Source: Anaerolinea thermophila UNI-1 (GTDB lineage Bacteria; Chloroflexota; Anaerolineae; Anaerolineales; Anaerolineaceae). Taken from it: a DNA stretch of 64,000 bases. Where the stretch lies: NCBI RefSeq assembly GCF_000199675.1, contig NC_014960.1, forward strand, positions 372,001 to 436,000, written 5' to 3'. Below the pieces are notes generated by a model that saw only the letters and a program-made list of their open reading frames with translations, made no database searches and was not told the DNA's origin. This document shows positions 24,245 through 33,165 of the stretch, piece by piece (the first letter of the stretch is position 1; every line of letters starts with the position of its first letter). Both the position numbers and the translations under genes were made by a program.

Positions 24245-27148
24245 TTACTCAAACGGAGATTCTTCTTCCAGCATTTCCAGAAATAGCGGGACGAGGCGCG
24301 GGTCGAAGTGCTTGCCGGCTTGGTCTATCAGGTACTGGCGCACCTGTTCGGGCTTCCACGCTGGTCGGTAGGGACGGTCAAAACTGAGCGCATCCCATAC
24401 ATCGATCACGGCGAACACCCGCGCCGCTAGGGGAATTTCTTCGCCTTTTAACCCGTAGGGATAGCCGGTGCCGTCCCATTTTTCATGATGGTATTGCGGA
24501 ATCACCATGGCGGGGCGCAGATATTCAATTGCCGAGAGCATGCGCGCGGCGTGTTCAGGGTGCTTGCGCATGATTTCCCATTCTTCATCGGTCAGGTTGC
24601 CCTCTTTGAGCAGGATGCTGTCAGGGATGGCCATTTTACCGATATCGTGCAGAATGGCGCCGATGCGAATGCGTTCCAGTTCTTCCTCGGGGATGCCCGC
24701 ACGGCGGGCAAGCCGCACCGTCCATTCTGCCACGCGGCGGCTGTGTCCCTCGGTTTCTTTATCACGGCGCTCCAGCGCAATGGAAAAGCCCTGAATGGTG
24801 GCTTCATAAGCCCGGCGCAGTTCTTCGTTGGAGCGTTGCAGATTTTCCAGCAGGTCGGCATTGTAGATGGCAATGGCGGCTTGTCCAGCCAGTGTTTCCA
24901 GGTAGTCCATCCAATCGCGTTCCAGGGTGAGCGGTTGGCGCTGGAAAATTTCCAGCACGCCCTTGACTTCGCCTTTGGCTATCAGCGGCAAGCCGATGAA
25001 GCTGACGAAGCCTTCCTGTTTCATCCCCGGCATGACCAGGTGCTGCATCAGTTCTTCGGGCAGGTTGTTGATGACAATTTTCTGGCGGGTTTCAACAATC
25101 CGCCCGGCGTAACTCTCTCCAAAGGCAAGGCGGAACTTTTCCGGTTCGGCGTATAAAAAGCCATCTCCGGTAATCCCCGTCAGGGCATGTTCCTGCACGT
25201 CGTAGCGCAAAATGGCTGCTGCATCCACTCTTAAGAGAGTCATCAGTTGAGAGAGCAGAATTTGCAGGGTAAAGGTCAGGTCGGCGTTGGCGGTGATGGA
25301 GGCGTCAATCAGTTGCAGGGCTGCCAGGCGTTGAATCTGCTGATCCAGGCGCAGTTCGGCTTGCTTGCGCTCGGTAATGTCCAGTAAGTACCAGGCAAAG
25401 TGACGCACACTGCCGTTGCTTTCATAACTGACGGTGTTGAAGTCGTACACCCAGCGAACACTGCCATCGGCGCAACGCACGCGGTACTCGCGCTCAAAGG
25501 TGGATGACCTTGCCATCAGGTGGGCTTGCGTCTGTTCGATGACGCGATCACGGTCGTGAGGGTGGATCAGGATGTCGTAGAAATCCTTCAGGGTAGTGAA
25601 TTTTGCCGGTGTGTACCCGAAGCGGGTGATGTTGGGTGAAACATACTCCACAGGGTGATCCCCCGAAGTGCGCGCGCGGAAGACAATCACCGGACCCTGG
25701 ATGAACATTTGATAACTGCGTCGCAGGGCTTCCTCAAAGGACAGGCGCTCGGTAATGTCGCGCGCAACAATGCGGTAGCCGCGCACTTCGCCGTTGCCCA
25801 GCGCGGCAATCACCACTTCGCCTGGGAATGTGGAGCCGTCTTGTTTCAGGAAGCGCACCACCAGCGGACGGGAAACCTTCCCGGGTTGCAGGGAGTGACA
25901 CAGATTCTGGAAGGCAGGGACTTCCGGCAAGGGAATCATGGAGATGAATTCGGTGTTCTGCAGGGCGCTGAAATCTGCAGAAGTGGTATTGGACAGCGCG
26001 GCGCGGTTGGCGTAAGTCAATTTGCCTTCCGCGTTGACTTCAAACACCATGTCGGGCAAAAGGTCTGCCAGCTGCCGGTAGCGGGCTTCGCTCTCTGCCA
26101 GCGCCTGCTGACGTTTCAGGATGGCATGTTGCATGCGCTGGATGCTGGACGCCAGTTCGGCAATTTCGCGGGAAGAGATGGCAATCGTGGAAAAGGATAT
26201 CCATTCACTGTAATCGCCGGAAGTCAGTTGTTTTACCCGCTCGTTGAGGATTTCCAGCGGGCGCACCACGATACGGTTCAGACGTTTTTCCATCTGAGTC
26301 ACCAGCACAGAAGCGAGCCAGGGCACCAGCAGAAGGGTTGCCAGGGTGCCTGCCACGTACCATCCCATGCCAGTCAGCACTGCCCGCTCCACGACCAGCG
26401 TCCAGCCAGGGGTGGGCATGTTTACCCGGGTTGCCAGGCGTAAAGGCTGAGAAGAACCGGAAATCCAGTTGAAACCCTGGACGCGGGCAGGGGGCTGGAC
26501 GAAACCATTTTCCAGGTCATTCCCTGCCTGCAAGAGGGCATTGCCTTTGTCATCGTAAATGCTCCAGCGGGTAAAGCGGTTGTCGAAAAGCATTCCCATG
26601 TTGCCTCGGGCTTTCAACCGCTCCACGTTGATTTCACCCATCAGGTACATGGATGGAGTCAGCGGTATGGCTGCCATCACCACCTCGAGCCCTGAGAAGG
26701 GGCTGTACTGAGGCGTAAAAAAGAGCGGGGGCATTTCGGGTCTGAGGGAAGAAAAATAGGGTTGGTTGCTGAGATTCCAGCGCAACACATCTTTTTCGAA
26801 GGGCGCCAGTGCCAGTACATCCCCCTGGTCGTTGATCGCGATGAGCCGGTCCAGTTCGCTCACAGTACGGCGCATTGCCTCAAGGGCGGCAGAATGGGCT
26901 TGGGGGGAGTGGCTCCAGTCCAGGGTTTGAGTGGCTTGCATGGCTTCGAGTGCATCCTGCAAACCTGCATCCAGTTCCTGTGCCATCAGGCGCGCATAGG
27001 TGTACTCCCGTGAGATCAATGCCTGCCAGACCACACCCCACGCCGCGAGGTTGACCAGCACCATGGCGATAAATAGCGGAACGAACAGACGGCTGATGAG
27101 CATCCGCTTGAGAATCTTCGCCAGTTGGGAAGGGATGGGTGGCTTCAC
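24245..27148 (-). CDS. Membrane sensor with Cache-like, HAMP-like, PAS, PAS, GAF and HD-GYP domains
   Basis: 967 residues, predicted c-di-GMP phosphodiesterase. Helix at about 20-42, a Cache-like extracytoplasmic domain to about 265, a second helix (about 262-285), a HAMP-like coiled segment (about 290-350), PAS domains (about 355-470 and 480-600), a GAF domain (about 620-770) and HD-GYP (about 780-960) with ILHDIGKMAIPDSIL, HHEKWDGTGYPYGL and DVWDALSFDRPYR, all key residues present. GTG start with AAGGA upstream. Its HD-GYP is closely similar to the one at 2019-5429, so the two are paralogues with different input domains. Confidence 0.9.
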   Translation of the reverse strand: MKPPIPSQLAKILKRMLISRLFVPLFIAMVLVNLAAWGVVWQALISREYTYARLMAQELDAGLQDALEAMQATQTLDWSHSPQAHSAALEAMRRTVSELDRLIAINDQGDVLALAPFEKDVLRWNLSNQPYFSSLRPEMPPLFFTPQYSPFSGLEVVMAAIPLTPSMYLMGEINVERLKARGNMGMLFDNRFTRWSIYDDKGNALLQAGNDLENGFVQPPARVQGFNWISGSSQPLRLATRVNMPTPGWTLVVERAVLTGMGWYVAGTLATLLLVPWLASVLVTQMEKRLNRIVVRPLEILNERVKQLTSGDYSEWISFSTIAISSREIAELASSIQRMQHAILKRQQALAESEARYRQLADLLPDMVFEVNAEGKLTYANRAALSNTTSADFSALQNTEFISMIPLPEVPAFQNLCHSLQPGKVSRPLVVRFLKQDGSTFPGEVVIAALGNGEVRGYRIVARDITERLSFEEALRRSYQMFIQGPVIVFRARTSGDHPVEYVSPNITRFGYTPAKFTTLKDFYDILIHPHDRDRVIEQTQAHLMARSSTFEREYRVRCADGSVRWVYDFNTVSYESNGSVRHFAWYLLDITERKQAELRLDQQIQRLAALQLIDASITANADLTFTLQILLSQLMTLLRVDAAAILRYDVQEHALTGITGDGFLYAEPEKFRLAFGESYAGRIVETRQKIVINNLPEELMQHLVMPGMKQEGFVSFIGLPLIAKGEVKGVLEIFQRQPLTLERDWMDYLETLAGQAAIAIYNADLLENLQRSNEELRRAYEATIQGFSIALERRDKETEGHSRRVAEWTVRLARRAGIPEEELERIRIGAILHDIGKMAIPDSILLKEGNLTDEEWEIMRKHPEHAARMLSAIEYLRPAMVIPQYHHEKWDGTGYPYGLKGEEIPLAARVFAVIDVWDALSFDRPYRPAWKPEQVRQYLIDQAGKHFDPRLVPLFLEMLEEESPFE

Positions 27149-27372
27149 GGTGCGTTTTTTCCTTAAGAGATGGGCGATTCAGCCCATGGCTATCAATCTA
27201 GAACCCAGGAAAAAGATGGAAGGATAAAGGCTTACTTGTGACCGATAACGAATACCATAAAATAGTATACCTTCAAAATCTTCATTCGGGGACTGGGGAA
27301 TGGATTACAAATGCGTTTCTCTTCTGCCGTGCAGGAGTTCCTTTTCATGGATGAACCGTTCGGGATGACTCT

Positions 27373-27401
27373 TTGCGTAATCTGCTTGTTCGGGGTATAC
27401 T
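27373..27401 (+). promoter_or_regulatory. Sigma70-type promoter of the 27438-29681 operon
   Basis: TTGCGT (27373-27378), 17 bp, TATACT (27396-27401), about 30 nt of leader, then GAGGGAG before the ATG at 27438. Confidence 0.7.
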
Positions 27402-27437
27402 CACCCTGCGTTTGACCCTTGAGGGAGAAAAAAGAGC

Positions 27438-28358
27438 ATGAAACGCGCAGTCAGTATTAGCATCGGGTCTTCTAAACGAAACAAAACTGTGGAAATCGAA
27501 CTGCTTGGCGAGCGGGTGCGCCTGGAACGCATCGGCACCGATGGCGATATGGACAAAGCCGCCCAGTTGTACCGCGAACTGGACGGTAAAGTGGATGCCT
27601 TCGGCGTGGGCGGCACCGATTTGGGCTTGCGGGTTGCCGACCGCTGGTATCCTCTCCATTCGGTCAGTCGATTGGTGCGGGATGTGCGCCAAACGCCGGT
27701 AGTGGATGGCACGGGCTTGAAAGCCACCCTGGAAAAGCGTGTGGCGGGGGTGTTGGAGCAACTGGCTCCGTCCCTGCCGGAGAAAACTGCCCTGGTCACC
27801 ACGGCGGTAGATCGCTGGGGGCTGGCGGAAGCCGCCCTCAATGCAGGCTTTCGGGTGACCTTTGGGGATTTGATTTACTCGCTGGGCATTCCCATTCCGT
27901 TGCACAGTCCGCGCAGCATTCGCCTGATGGCGGCGTTGCTCTTACCGGTGCTTTCCCGTTTGCCCTTTGAGTGGCTGTACCCGGTGGGCGAAAAGCAAGG
28001 ACAACGTAACCCCAAACACACGCGCTTTTTCCAGCAAGCCGCGGTAGTGCTCGGCGATTGTCACTACATTTACCGCTACATGCCCGATGATATGCGCGGG
28101 AAGGTCATCGTCACCAACACCACTACCCCCGAAGACGTGCAAACCTTCCGCGCCAGTGGCGTGCGCTGGCTGATTACCACCACGCCGGTTCTGGAAGGGC
28201 GTTCATTCGGTACGAACATGATGGAAGCGGCAATCCTTGCCGCTGCCGGCAGGCGCGAGCCGGTCAACTATGCTCAAGCCGATGGCTATTACCGCTGGCT
28301 GGATGGCGTGCTGGATGAACTGAAGTTATCGCCACAGGTGCAGGAGTTGAACGCATGA
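27438..28358 (+). CDS. Unknown protein, possibly of the quinate 5-dehydrogenase-annotated family
   Basis: 306 residues, soluble. It starts MKRAVSISIGSSKRNKTVEIELLGE and contains VDAFGVGGTDLGLRV, DGTGLKATLEKR and a conserved-looking block FGDLIYSLGIPIPL. I recall proteins of this shape in Chloroflexota annotated as quinate 5-dehydrogenase, but no NAD-binding GxGxxG motif is clear here, so the name is doubtful. The stop overlaps the next start (ATGA), which ties it to the nucleotidyltransferase and PAP2 genes. Confidence 0.6.
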   Translation: MKRAVSISIGSSKRNKTVEIELLGERVRLERIGTDGDMDKAAQLYRELDGKVDAFGVGGTDLGLRVADRWYPLHSVSRLVRDVRQTPVVDGTGLKATLEKRVAGVLEQLAPSLPEKTALVTTAVDRWGLAEAALNAGFRVTFGDLIYSLGIPIPLHSPRSIRLMAALLLPVLSRLPFEWLYPVGEKQGQRNPKHTRFFQQAAVVLGDCHYIYRYMPDDMRGKVIVTNTTTPEDVQTFRASGVRWLITTTPVLEGRSFGTNMMEAAILAAAGRREPVNYAQADGYYRWLDGVLDELKLSPQVQELNA

Positions 28359-29122
28359 AAGCCATTCTTGCCGCCGGGGGAGAAGCCTCGATTCAAGACC
28401 CCTTATACCCGTACACGCAGGGTAAGCCCAAAGCCCTGCTGGAGATGGCTGGCAAGCCCATGGTGCAGTGGGTAATTGATGCCCTCAATGCCAGTTCGGT
28501 GGTTGACTCCATCGTTGTGGTAGGCTTACCGCCACACACCCCGCTGGAAAGCCGCCTGCCTTTGCGCATTCTCCCTGACCATCACGGCATGCTGGAGAAT
28601 TTTCAGGCAGGTGCGCGTGCCATTTACGAGGAAGAACGCCGCGATCAGATGGTACTGGCGGTCTCTGCGGATATCCCGCTCATCCGTGGGGAGATGGTGG
28701 ACTGGGTAGCGCAAAATACGCAGGATATTGAAGCGGATGTGTACTATCATATTATCGAGCGCCATGTGATGGAAACCCGTTTCCCTCAATCCAAACGCAC
28801 TTACCTGCGCATCGAAGGACGCGAGTACTGTGGTGGCGATTTGAACGCCCTGCGCCTGAAAGCCGTTTTGGAAGCCGATTCTCTCTGGAACGCCATGGTA
28901 CAGGCGCGTAAAAATCCCCTCAAACAGGCGCAGTTGATTGGCTGGGACATTCTGCTCTTGCTTCTTCTGGGGCGGTTGACCATTCCCGAAGCCGAACGGC
29001 GTTTCAGCCGGCGTTTGGGATTGCGCGCCCGTGCCATTTCCTGCCCGTACGCCGAACTGGGCATGGATGTGGATAAACCCGTGCAGTACGAACTTGCTCT
29101 GCGAGAACTTTCGGCAAGGTAA
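28355..29122 (+). CDS. Nucleotidyltransferase (NTP-transferase superfamily)
   Basis: 255 residues with the sugar/polyol nucleotidyltransferase N-terminus: MKAILAAGGEA, then GKPKALLEMAGKPMVQWVIDAL, and an acidic AVSADIPLI strand for the metal site. Related enzymes (MobA, IspD, GlmU) activate small substrates with CTP, GTP or UTP. The C-terminal half (LIGWDILLLLLLGRLTIPEAERRF) departs from IspD and MobA. Coupled to the gene before (4-nt overlap) and 4 nt before the PAP2 gene. With these neighbours a role in a lipid head group or glycan lipid is possible, but that is inference. Confidence 0.75.
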   Translation: MKAILAAGGEASIQDPLYPYTQGKPKALLEMAGKPMVQWVIDALNASSVVDSIVVVGLPPHTPLESRLPLRILPDHHGMLENFQAGARAIYEEERRDQMVLAVSADIPLIRGEMVDWVAQNTQDIEADVYYHIIERHVMETRFPQSKRTYLRIEGREYCGGDLNALRLKAVLEADSLWNAMVQARKNPLKQAQLIGWDILLLLLLGRLTIPEAERRFSRRLGLRARAISCPYAELGMDVDKPVQYELALRELSAR

Positions 29123-29126
29123 AAGC

Positions 29127-29681
29127 ATGGCGTCTTCCATCTGGAATTGGGTACAACGGTGGGATGACCGCTGGACACCGCGCTTTACCCTGAAGCCGGG
29201 CGGTGGTTGGATATGGCGCAGTGCGGCAGTTCTGGCACACTCCGGCGATTCCTGGTTTTGGGTGGGCGCGCTGGCGCTGGTGTGGCTCTTCACCACCGGA
29301 GATTGGCATCGCCGCGCGGCATTGCTGGCGGCGGCGGTTGGGGTTCAGGCGCTGGCGGTATTTGCCCTCAAGCAGTTCATTCGCCGTCCGCGTCCCGAGG
29401 GTGAATGGGGGGCGATTTACCGCAATGTGGACCCGCATTCCTTCCCTTCCGGACATGCTGCGAGGGCGGCTTTGCTGGCGGTGATGGGCTTGGGGCTGGG
29501 ACCGCAGTGGTTTGCCGTCCTGTTGCTCATTTGGGCGCCGCTGGTCAGTCTGGCGCGGGTGGCAACGGGGGTGCATTATCTCTCCGATGTGCTGGCAGGC
29601 ATCTTGCTGGGGAGCCTGATGGGCGCGGGGATGCTGGCGCTTTCCGACTGGTTGATGCGTTTGTTCCCCTTTTTCTTCTAA
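29127..29681 (+). CDS. PAP2-family membrane phosphatase
   Basis: 184 residues from the ATG at 29127 (the frame is open from 29031, but that part overlaps the preceding gene). Five or six helices carry the three-part PAP2 signature: KQFIRRPRPEG, PSGHAAR and SLARVATGVHYLSDVLAG. Such enzymes dephosphorylate lipid phosphates or undecaprenyl diphosphate outside the membrane. Last gene of the operon, closed by the hairpin at 29690. Confidence 0.9.
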   Translation: MASSIWNWVQRWDDRWTPRFTLKPGGGWIWRSAAVLAHSGDSWFWVGALALVWLFTTGDWHRRAALLAAAVGVQALAVFALKQFIRRPRPEGEWGAIYRNVDPHSFPSGHAARAALLAVMGLGLGPQWFAVLLLIWAPLVSLARVATGVHYLSDVLAGILLGSLMGAGMLALSDWLMRLFPFFF

Positions 29682-29689
29682 GGAAAAAA

Positions 29690-29719
29690 GCAGGCTGCCC
29701 TGCCGAAGGACAGCCTGCC
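29690..29719. terminator. Bidirectional terminator
   Basis: A stem of about 11 bp with one C-A mismatch (29690-29701 with 29708-29719) between the convergent PAP2 and GH5 genes. A run of six A on the left side gives a T-run for the minus-strand GH5 gene. Confidence 0.8.
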
Positions 29720-29740
29720 ATCAGAGGAGTGGAAATGGCT

Positions 29741-30781
29741 TCAGCGCTGGCTGACGATTTCCACCAGTTCCTGACTCTCCACTTCGCCTTTCCAGTTCAC
29801 CAGGCGGAAATCCATCTCTTTGTAACTCCACACCGCTCTGCCAATGCCGTGCTGGCGGAGCAATCCCACGATGTCACGGTGCCAGTTCAGGCGGCTTTCC
29901 AGCGGAGCATGGTCGATTGCGCCGTATTCGCCGCAGTACAGGGGCAGATGCGTCTGTTCAAGGAAGTCCACTGCCGGTTGGATGAAGTACCTGAGCATGT
30001 CAAGGTTCATTACCTTGCCCCGGTATGCGGCAAATTGCTCTGCATACTCCGGGTGTTGAGCGAGAAATTCTTCCAGATGGGGAATCTCGCCCGGGTAGGG
30101 GGTAGTGGTGTCAAAGGCTTTCAGGAAATCCACCCAGTAGGCTTTCTGATGGGTGAAAGGCATGGGTTCGTAAAAATGGAAGGTGTAAACGATATGCGGG
30201 TCGTCCACCCGTACCAGGTCTTTAAGCGTCCACGCTGAATTGTAATGGTTTCCTCCAATCATGATCCAGCGTTCGGCATCTACCGAACGAATACGCCGCA
30301 CAGCCCGCTGAGCTAACTCGTTCCAGGGGGCGCTGGTGGGCAGGACGACTTCGTTCATCAGTTCGAAGATCAGGGTGGGGCGTTCTACCTTGCGGTAACG
30401 CCGCGCAAAAGTCTCCCACAGGGCAAGGAAACGTTCCTGCAAATCCACATTCTGGAAGAGGCGGTTTTCTTCCAGGGTGTTGAAACTGAACCCCGGGGCG
30501 CGGTGCAGGTCAAGGATCAGGTTGAGGTTGTACTTCTCACACCACTCAATCGTGCGGTCTACGTAGCCAAATCCGCGCTCGTTGTAAGAAAAGGGGTTGT
30601 CGTCCGATTCGAAAATGGGGTAATCCATGGGCAGGCGGATGTGATCCATCCCCCATGAGGCGATGCGGGCAATGTCTTCCTCTTGGATAAAGGTCTCAAA
30701 ATGCTGGTAATCAAATGAGCCGTATTGGGAGATCCACCCCCCCAGATTGACGCCAGCCTGAAAGCCGGAAAGAGTCTCCAT
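29741..30781 (-). CDS. Glycoside hydrolase family 5 (cellulase-like)
   Basis: 346 residues, (beta/alpha)8 cellulase fold. The catalytic acid is the Glu of FELMNEVVLP (about 145) and the nucleophile is the Glu of LPLYCGEYGAI (about 280). Also seen: WGMDHIRLPMDYP and YTFHFYEPMPFTHQ. No signal peptide, so it probably acts on oligosaccharides in the cytoplasm rather than on polymer. AAAGGAG precedes the ATG. The activity (endoglucanase, mannanase or other) cannot be told from sequence. Confidence 0.88.
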   Translation of the reverse strand: METLSGFQAGVNLGGWISQYGSFDYQHFETFIQEEDIARIASWGMDHIRLPMDYPIFESDDNPFSYNERGFGYVDRTIEWCEKYNLNLILDLHRAPGFSFNTLEENRLFQNVDLQERFLALWETFARRYRKVERPTLIFELMNEVVLPTSAPWNELAQRAVRRIRSVDAERWIMIGGNHYNSAWTLKDLVRVDDPHIVYTFHFYEPMPFTHQKAYWVDFLKAFDTTTPYPGEIPHLEEFLAQHPEYAEQFAAYRGKVMNLDMLRYFIQPAVDFLEQTHLPLYCGEYGAIDHAPLESRLNWHRDIVGLLRQHGIGRAVWSYKEMDFRLVNWKGEVESQELVEIVSQR

Positions 30782-30872
30782 GGGGCGCTCCTTTCTACCA
30801 TGTTGTGGAGAGGGAAAAGTGAACGTTCAACTGATTATAATGCAAAATTTATGGTGAGGAGGCAGTTTTTGT

Positions 30873-30890
30873 TATCCTGAAATCAGGATA
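30873..30890. promoter_or_regulatory. 18-bp perfect palindrome, putative operator
   Basis: TATCCTGA, two A, TCAGGATA: both 8-nt arms match without a mismatch. It lies between the divergent GH5 and CPBP genes, 25 nt before the CPBP start. Perfect short palindromes in this position are typical operators for dimeric repressors. No regulator gene adjoins. Confidence 0.55.
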
Positions 30891-30914
30891 CGTTTTCCTG
30901 TTTTGAGTCATCAA

Positions 30915-31710
30915 ATGATAAAACTTAAGGCATGGCTTGAATCGCTGGCAATCTTTGTCCTGACTCTGGTTTTGATTGCTGGAGCCAGTCAGTCTTCTCT
31001 GGACAGGTGGGAAAGAGGAGTCTCTGCCCGCCCGTTTGTGGAATATGCGGTGATGGTGGCGGTGTCCTGTCTCTTCCTGCTGGCTTTGCGCCGCAATCCT
31101 GGGGAATATGGAATTTCTCTCAGAAATTTGCGGGAGTAATTCCACAAGGCGCTTCGCGCCTTTCCGGCAGTGGCGGTGGTCAGCGCTATCTCCGGTATGG
31201 TCAATTCCCGGCAATGGCACGGTGCGCTGATTTTAGCCGGAGCGTATCTTGCCTTGCTGTTGGTTTTGGGCAAGAGCATGGAGGCCCTTGTCAACCCCAA
31301 GGGGCATGGGCTCGCAGGGGGGGATGGCTTTAAGCCTCATGTCGTGGGCGGGAAAAGCGCTGGTGGCTCTGGTGTTTTACTGTTTTTTTCTTGGTCTCGG
31401 GGAAGAACTGCTCTTTCGAGGTTATCTTCAATCGCGGCTCAATCAGGCGTTTGGAAAACCCTTTCTGTTCTTTGGGGTTGCCTGGGGATGGGGCGTGGTG
31501 CTTTCTGCGGCGCTGTTTGGTGGGATGCATCTCCTTAACTTGGGGAGTTTGGTAAGTGGGCACTGGCAACCAGCGCCATGGTGGGGGTTGTGGACATTTT
31601 TTGCCGGGCTGGTGATGGGGTTTGTGCGGGAGAAAAGTGGCGGGATTCTTGCCCCGGTTCTTTTGCACGGGCTTCCGCAGGCGCTTGCCGAAGCAGTCCT
31701 TGGGCGGTGA
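30915..31710 (+). pseudogene. CPBP family intramembrane protease, broken by a stop and a frameshift
   Basis: The N-terminal piece (MIKLKAWLES..., two helices) runs into TAA at 31137-31139. The same frame continues past it with clear membrane-protein sequence (FHKALRAFPAVAVVSAI), consistent with CAA (Gln) having become TAA. A second lesion is needed near a G7 run (31316-31322) to move from frame 0 to frame 1, where the CPBP core follows intact: FLGLGEELLFRGYLQSRL, ALFGGMHLLNL and LLHGLPQALAEAV (the EE...R, His and His motifs). Either lesion could be a sequencing error, but two within 190 bp favour a pseudogene. A TTG start at 30903 is possible. Confidence 0.75.
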
Positions 31711-31763
31711 AGGCTTCAAAGGTCATTGGTTGGTAGTTTTTTTCGTTTTTTGAAAGGTTTAAC

Positions 31764-32978
31764 ATGAACATAGAAGATGCCCGTAGATACCTGAAGATGT
31801 TATGTGAAGACATCCCCGACCGCAGTGTGGGGAGCGAGGGCAACCGCCGCGCTGTTGCCTTTTTCACAGAATTGGTTTCTTCTTTTGGCTGGCAAACCGA
31901 AACGATGGCGTTACCGGTGATCGACTGGCAGGAAAGAGGGGCTGACCTGCGCATCGGGGAACAGTCGTTTGATGTGCGGGTCAGTCCCTATTCGCTGGGG
32001 TGTGCGGTCGAAGCGCCATTGATCAGCGCTGAGACGCTGAAAGAACTGGAACGCCTGGAAGTGGAAGGAAGAGTACTGCTTTTGCATGGAGAACTGACCC
32101 GTGAGAAACTCATGCCCAAAAACTTCCCGTTTTACAATCCTGAGGAACACCAGCGCATTCTGGCTCTGCTGGGACAGAAACAGCCTGCCGCGCTGATTTG
32201 CGCCACAGGCAGAAATGCCGCCGTAGCGGGCGGCGTGTACCCTTTTCCTCTCATCGAGGATGGCGATTTTGACATTCCTTCTGTATTTACCACCGAAGAG
32301 GCGGGACAGGTTTTGCTTTCCTGCGTGGGTAAAACGGTGTGGCTGGAATCACGTTCCAACCGCATTCCTGCCTTTGCGGATCAGGTGATTGCCCGCAAAG
32401 GGAATAATCCCGACAGGCGCGTGGTCGTCTCTGCGCATATCGATGCCAAAAAAGGCTCGCCCGGCACAATAGACAACGCGATCGGCGTGGTGGTTTTGCT
32501 TTTCCTTGCCGAATTGCTCAAAGAATATCACGGAGACCCCGGAATTGAACTTGTTCCCTTCAACGGCGAAGACTACTACGCCGCGACCGGACAAATGGAG
32601 TACCTGCGGAAAAATCAGGGGCGCTTCCACACCATTTGGCTGAACATCAATCTGGATGGGGTGGGGTACAAAGACGGCAAAACGGCGTTGTCTTTTTTCA
32701 ACCTGCCCGAATCTGTCAAAATGCACATGGATGAAATCCTCGCCCGATATGAGGGCTTGGTCGAAGGCTTCCCCTGGGTACAGGGAGATCACAGCATTTT
32801 CATTCAGCAGGGATGCCCTGCCGTTGCCGTCATCTCTCAGTGGCTTTTGGAACACCTGGACTCTCAGGAGATCACCCATACCTCTAAAGATGCCCCTTCA
32901 ATCGTTGATCCCCACAAACTGGTGGAAATTGCTGTAGCGCTGAAGGATTTCCTGAACAGCCTCTCAGAGTTAAATTGA
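31764..32978 (+). CDS. M28 family zinc aminopeptidase
   Basis: 404 residues. N-terminal helices, a PA-like insert (about 70-190) and the M28 catalytic core (about 200-390) with all ligands in place: VSAHIDAKKGSPGTIDNAIG (His, Asp), VPFNGEDYY (Glu base and ligand), NINLDGVG (Asp) and the His of EITHTSKDAPS. No signal peptide, so it acts in the cytoplasm. Starts 53 nt after the CPBP remnant; GAAAGG lies before the ATG. The substrate is unknown. Confidence 0.88.
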   Translation: MNIEDARRYLKMLCEDIPDRSVGSEGNRRAVAFFTELVSSFGWQTETMALPVIDWQERGADLRIGEQSFDVRVSPYSLGCAVEAPLISAETLKELERLEVEGRVLLLHGELTREKLMPKNFPFYNPEEHQRILALLGQKQPAALICATGRNAAVAGGVYPFPLIEDGDFDIPSVFTTEEAGQVLLSCVGKTVWLESRSNRIPAFADQVIARKGNNPDRRVVVSAHIDAKKGSPGTIDNAIGVVVLLFLAELLKEYHGDPGIELVPFNGEDYYAATGQMEYLRKNQGRFHTIWLNINLDGVGYKDGKTALSFFNLPESVKMHMDEILARYEGLVEGFPWVQGDHSIFIQQGCPAVAVISQWLLEHLDSQEITHTSKDAPSIVDPHKLVEIAVALKDFLNSLSELN

Positions 32979-33074
32979 TTGGGTATGGGCGGCTGAGGAA
33001 TTTCCTGACATTCATTTCATTCCAACTGACAGAATCCAGGTAAAAAGTAATCTATTTTCGTACACAATTCGTAT

Positions 33075-33080
33075 TATAAT
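33075..33080 (+). promoter_or_regulatory. -10 element before the 33166 gene
   Basis: A perfect TATAAT in an AT-rich stretch; the -35 region is weak. The transcript would carry a leader of about 80 nt. Confidence 0.4.
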
Positions 33081-33165
33081 AACAGGTAACTTCAAGGGTG
33101 ATGCACTGGCTTCATGCACAAGAGCCCTTCCCTTCCACACCTTTCCGAAAGGAGGGATGAAACGT

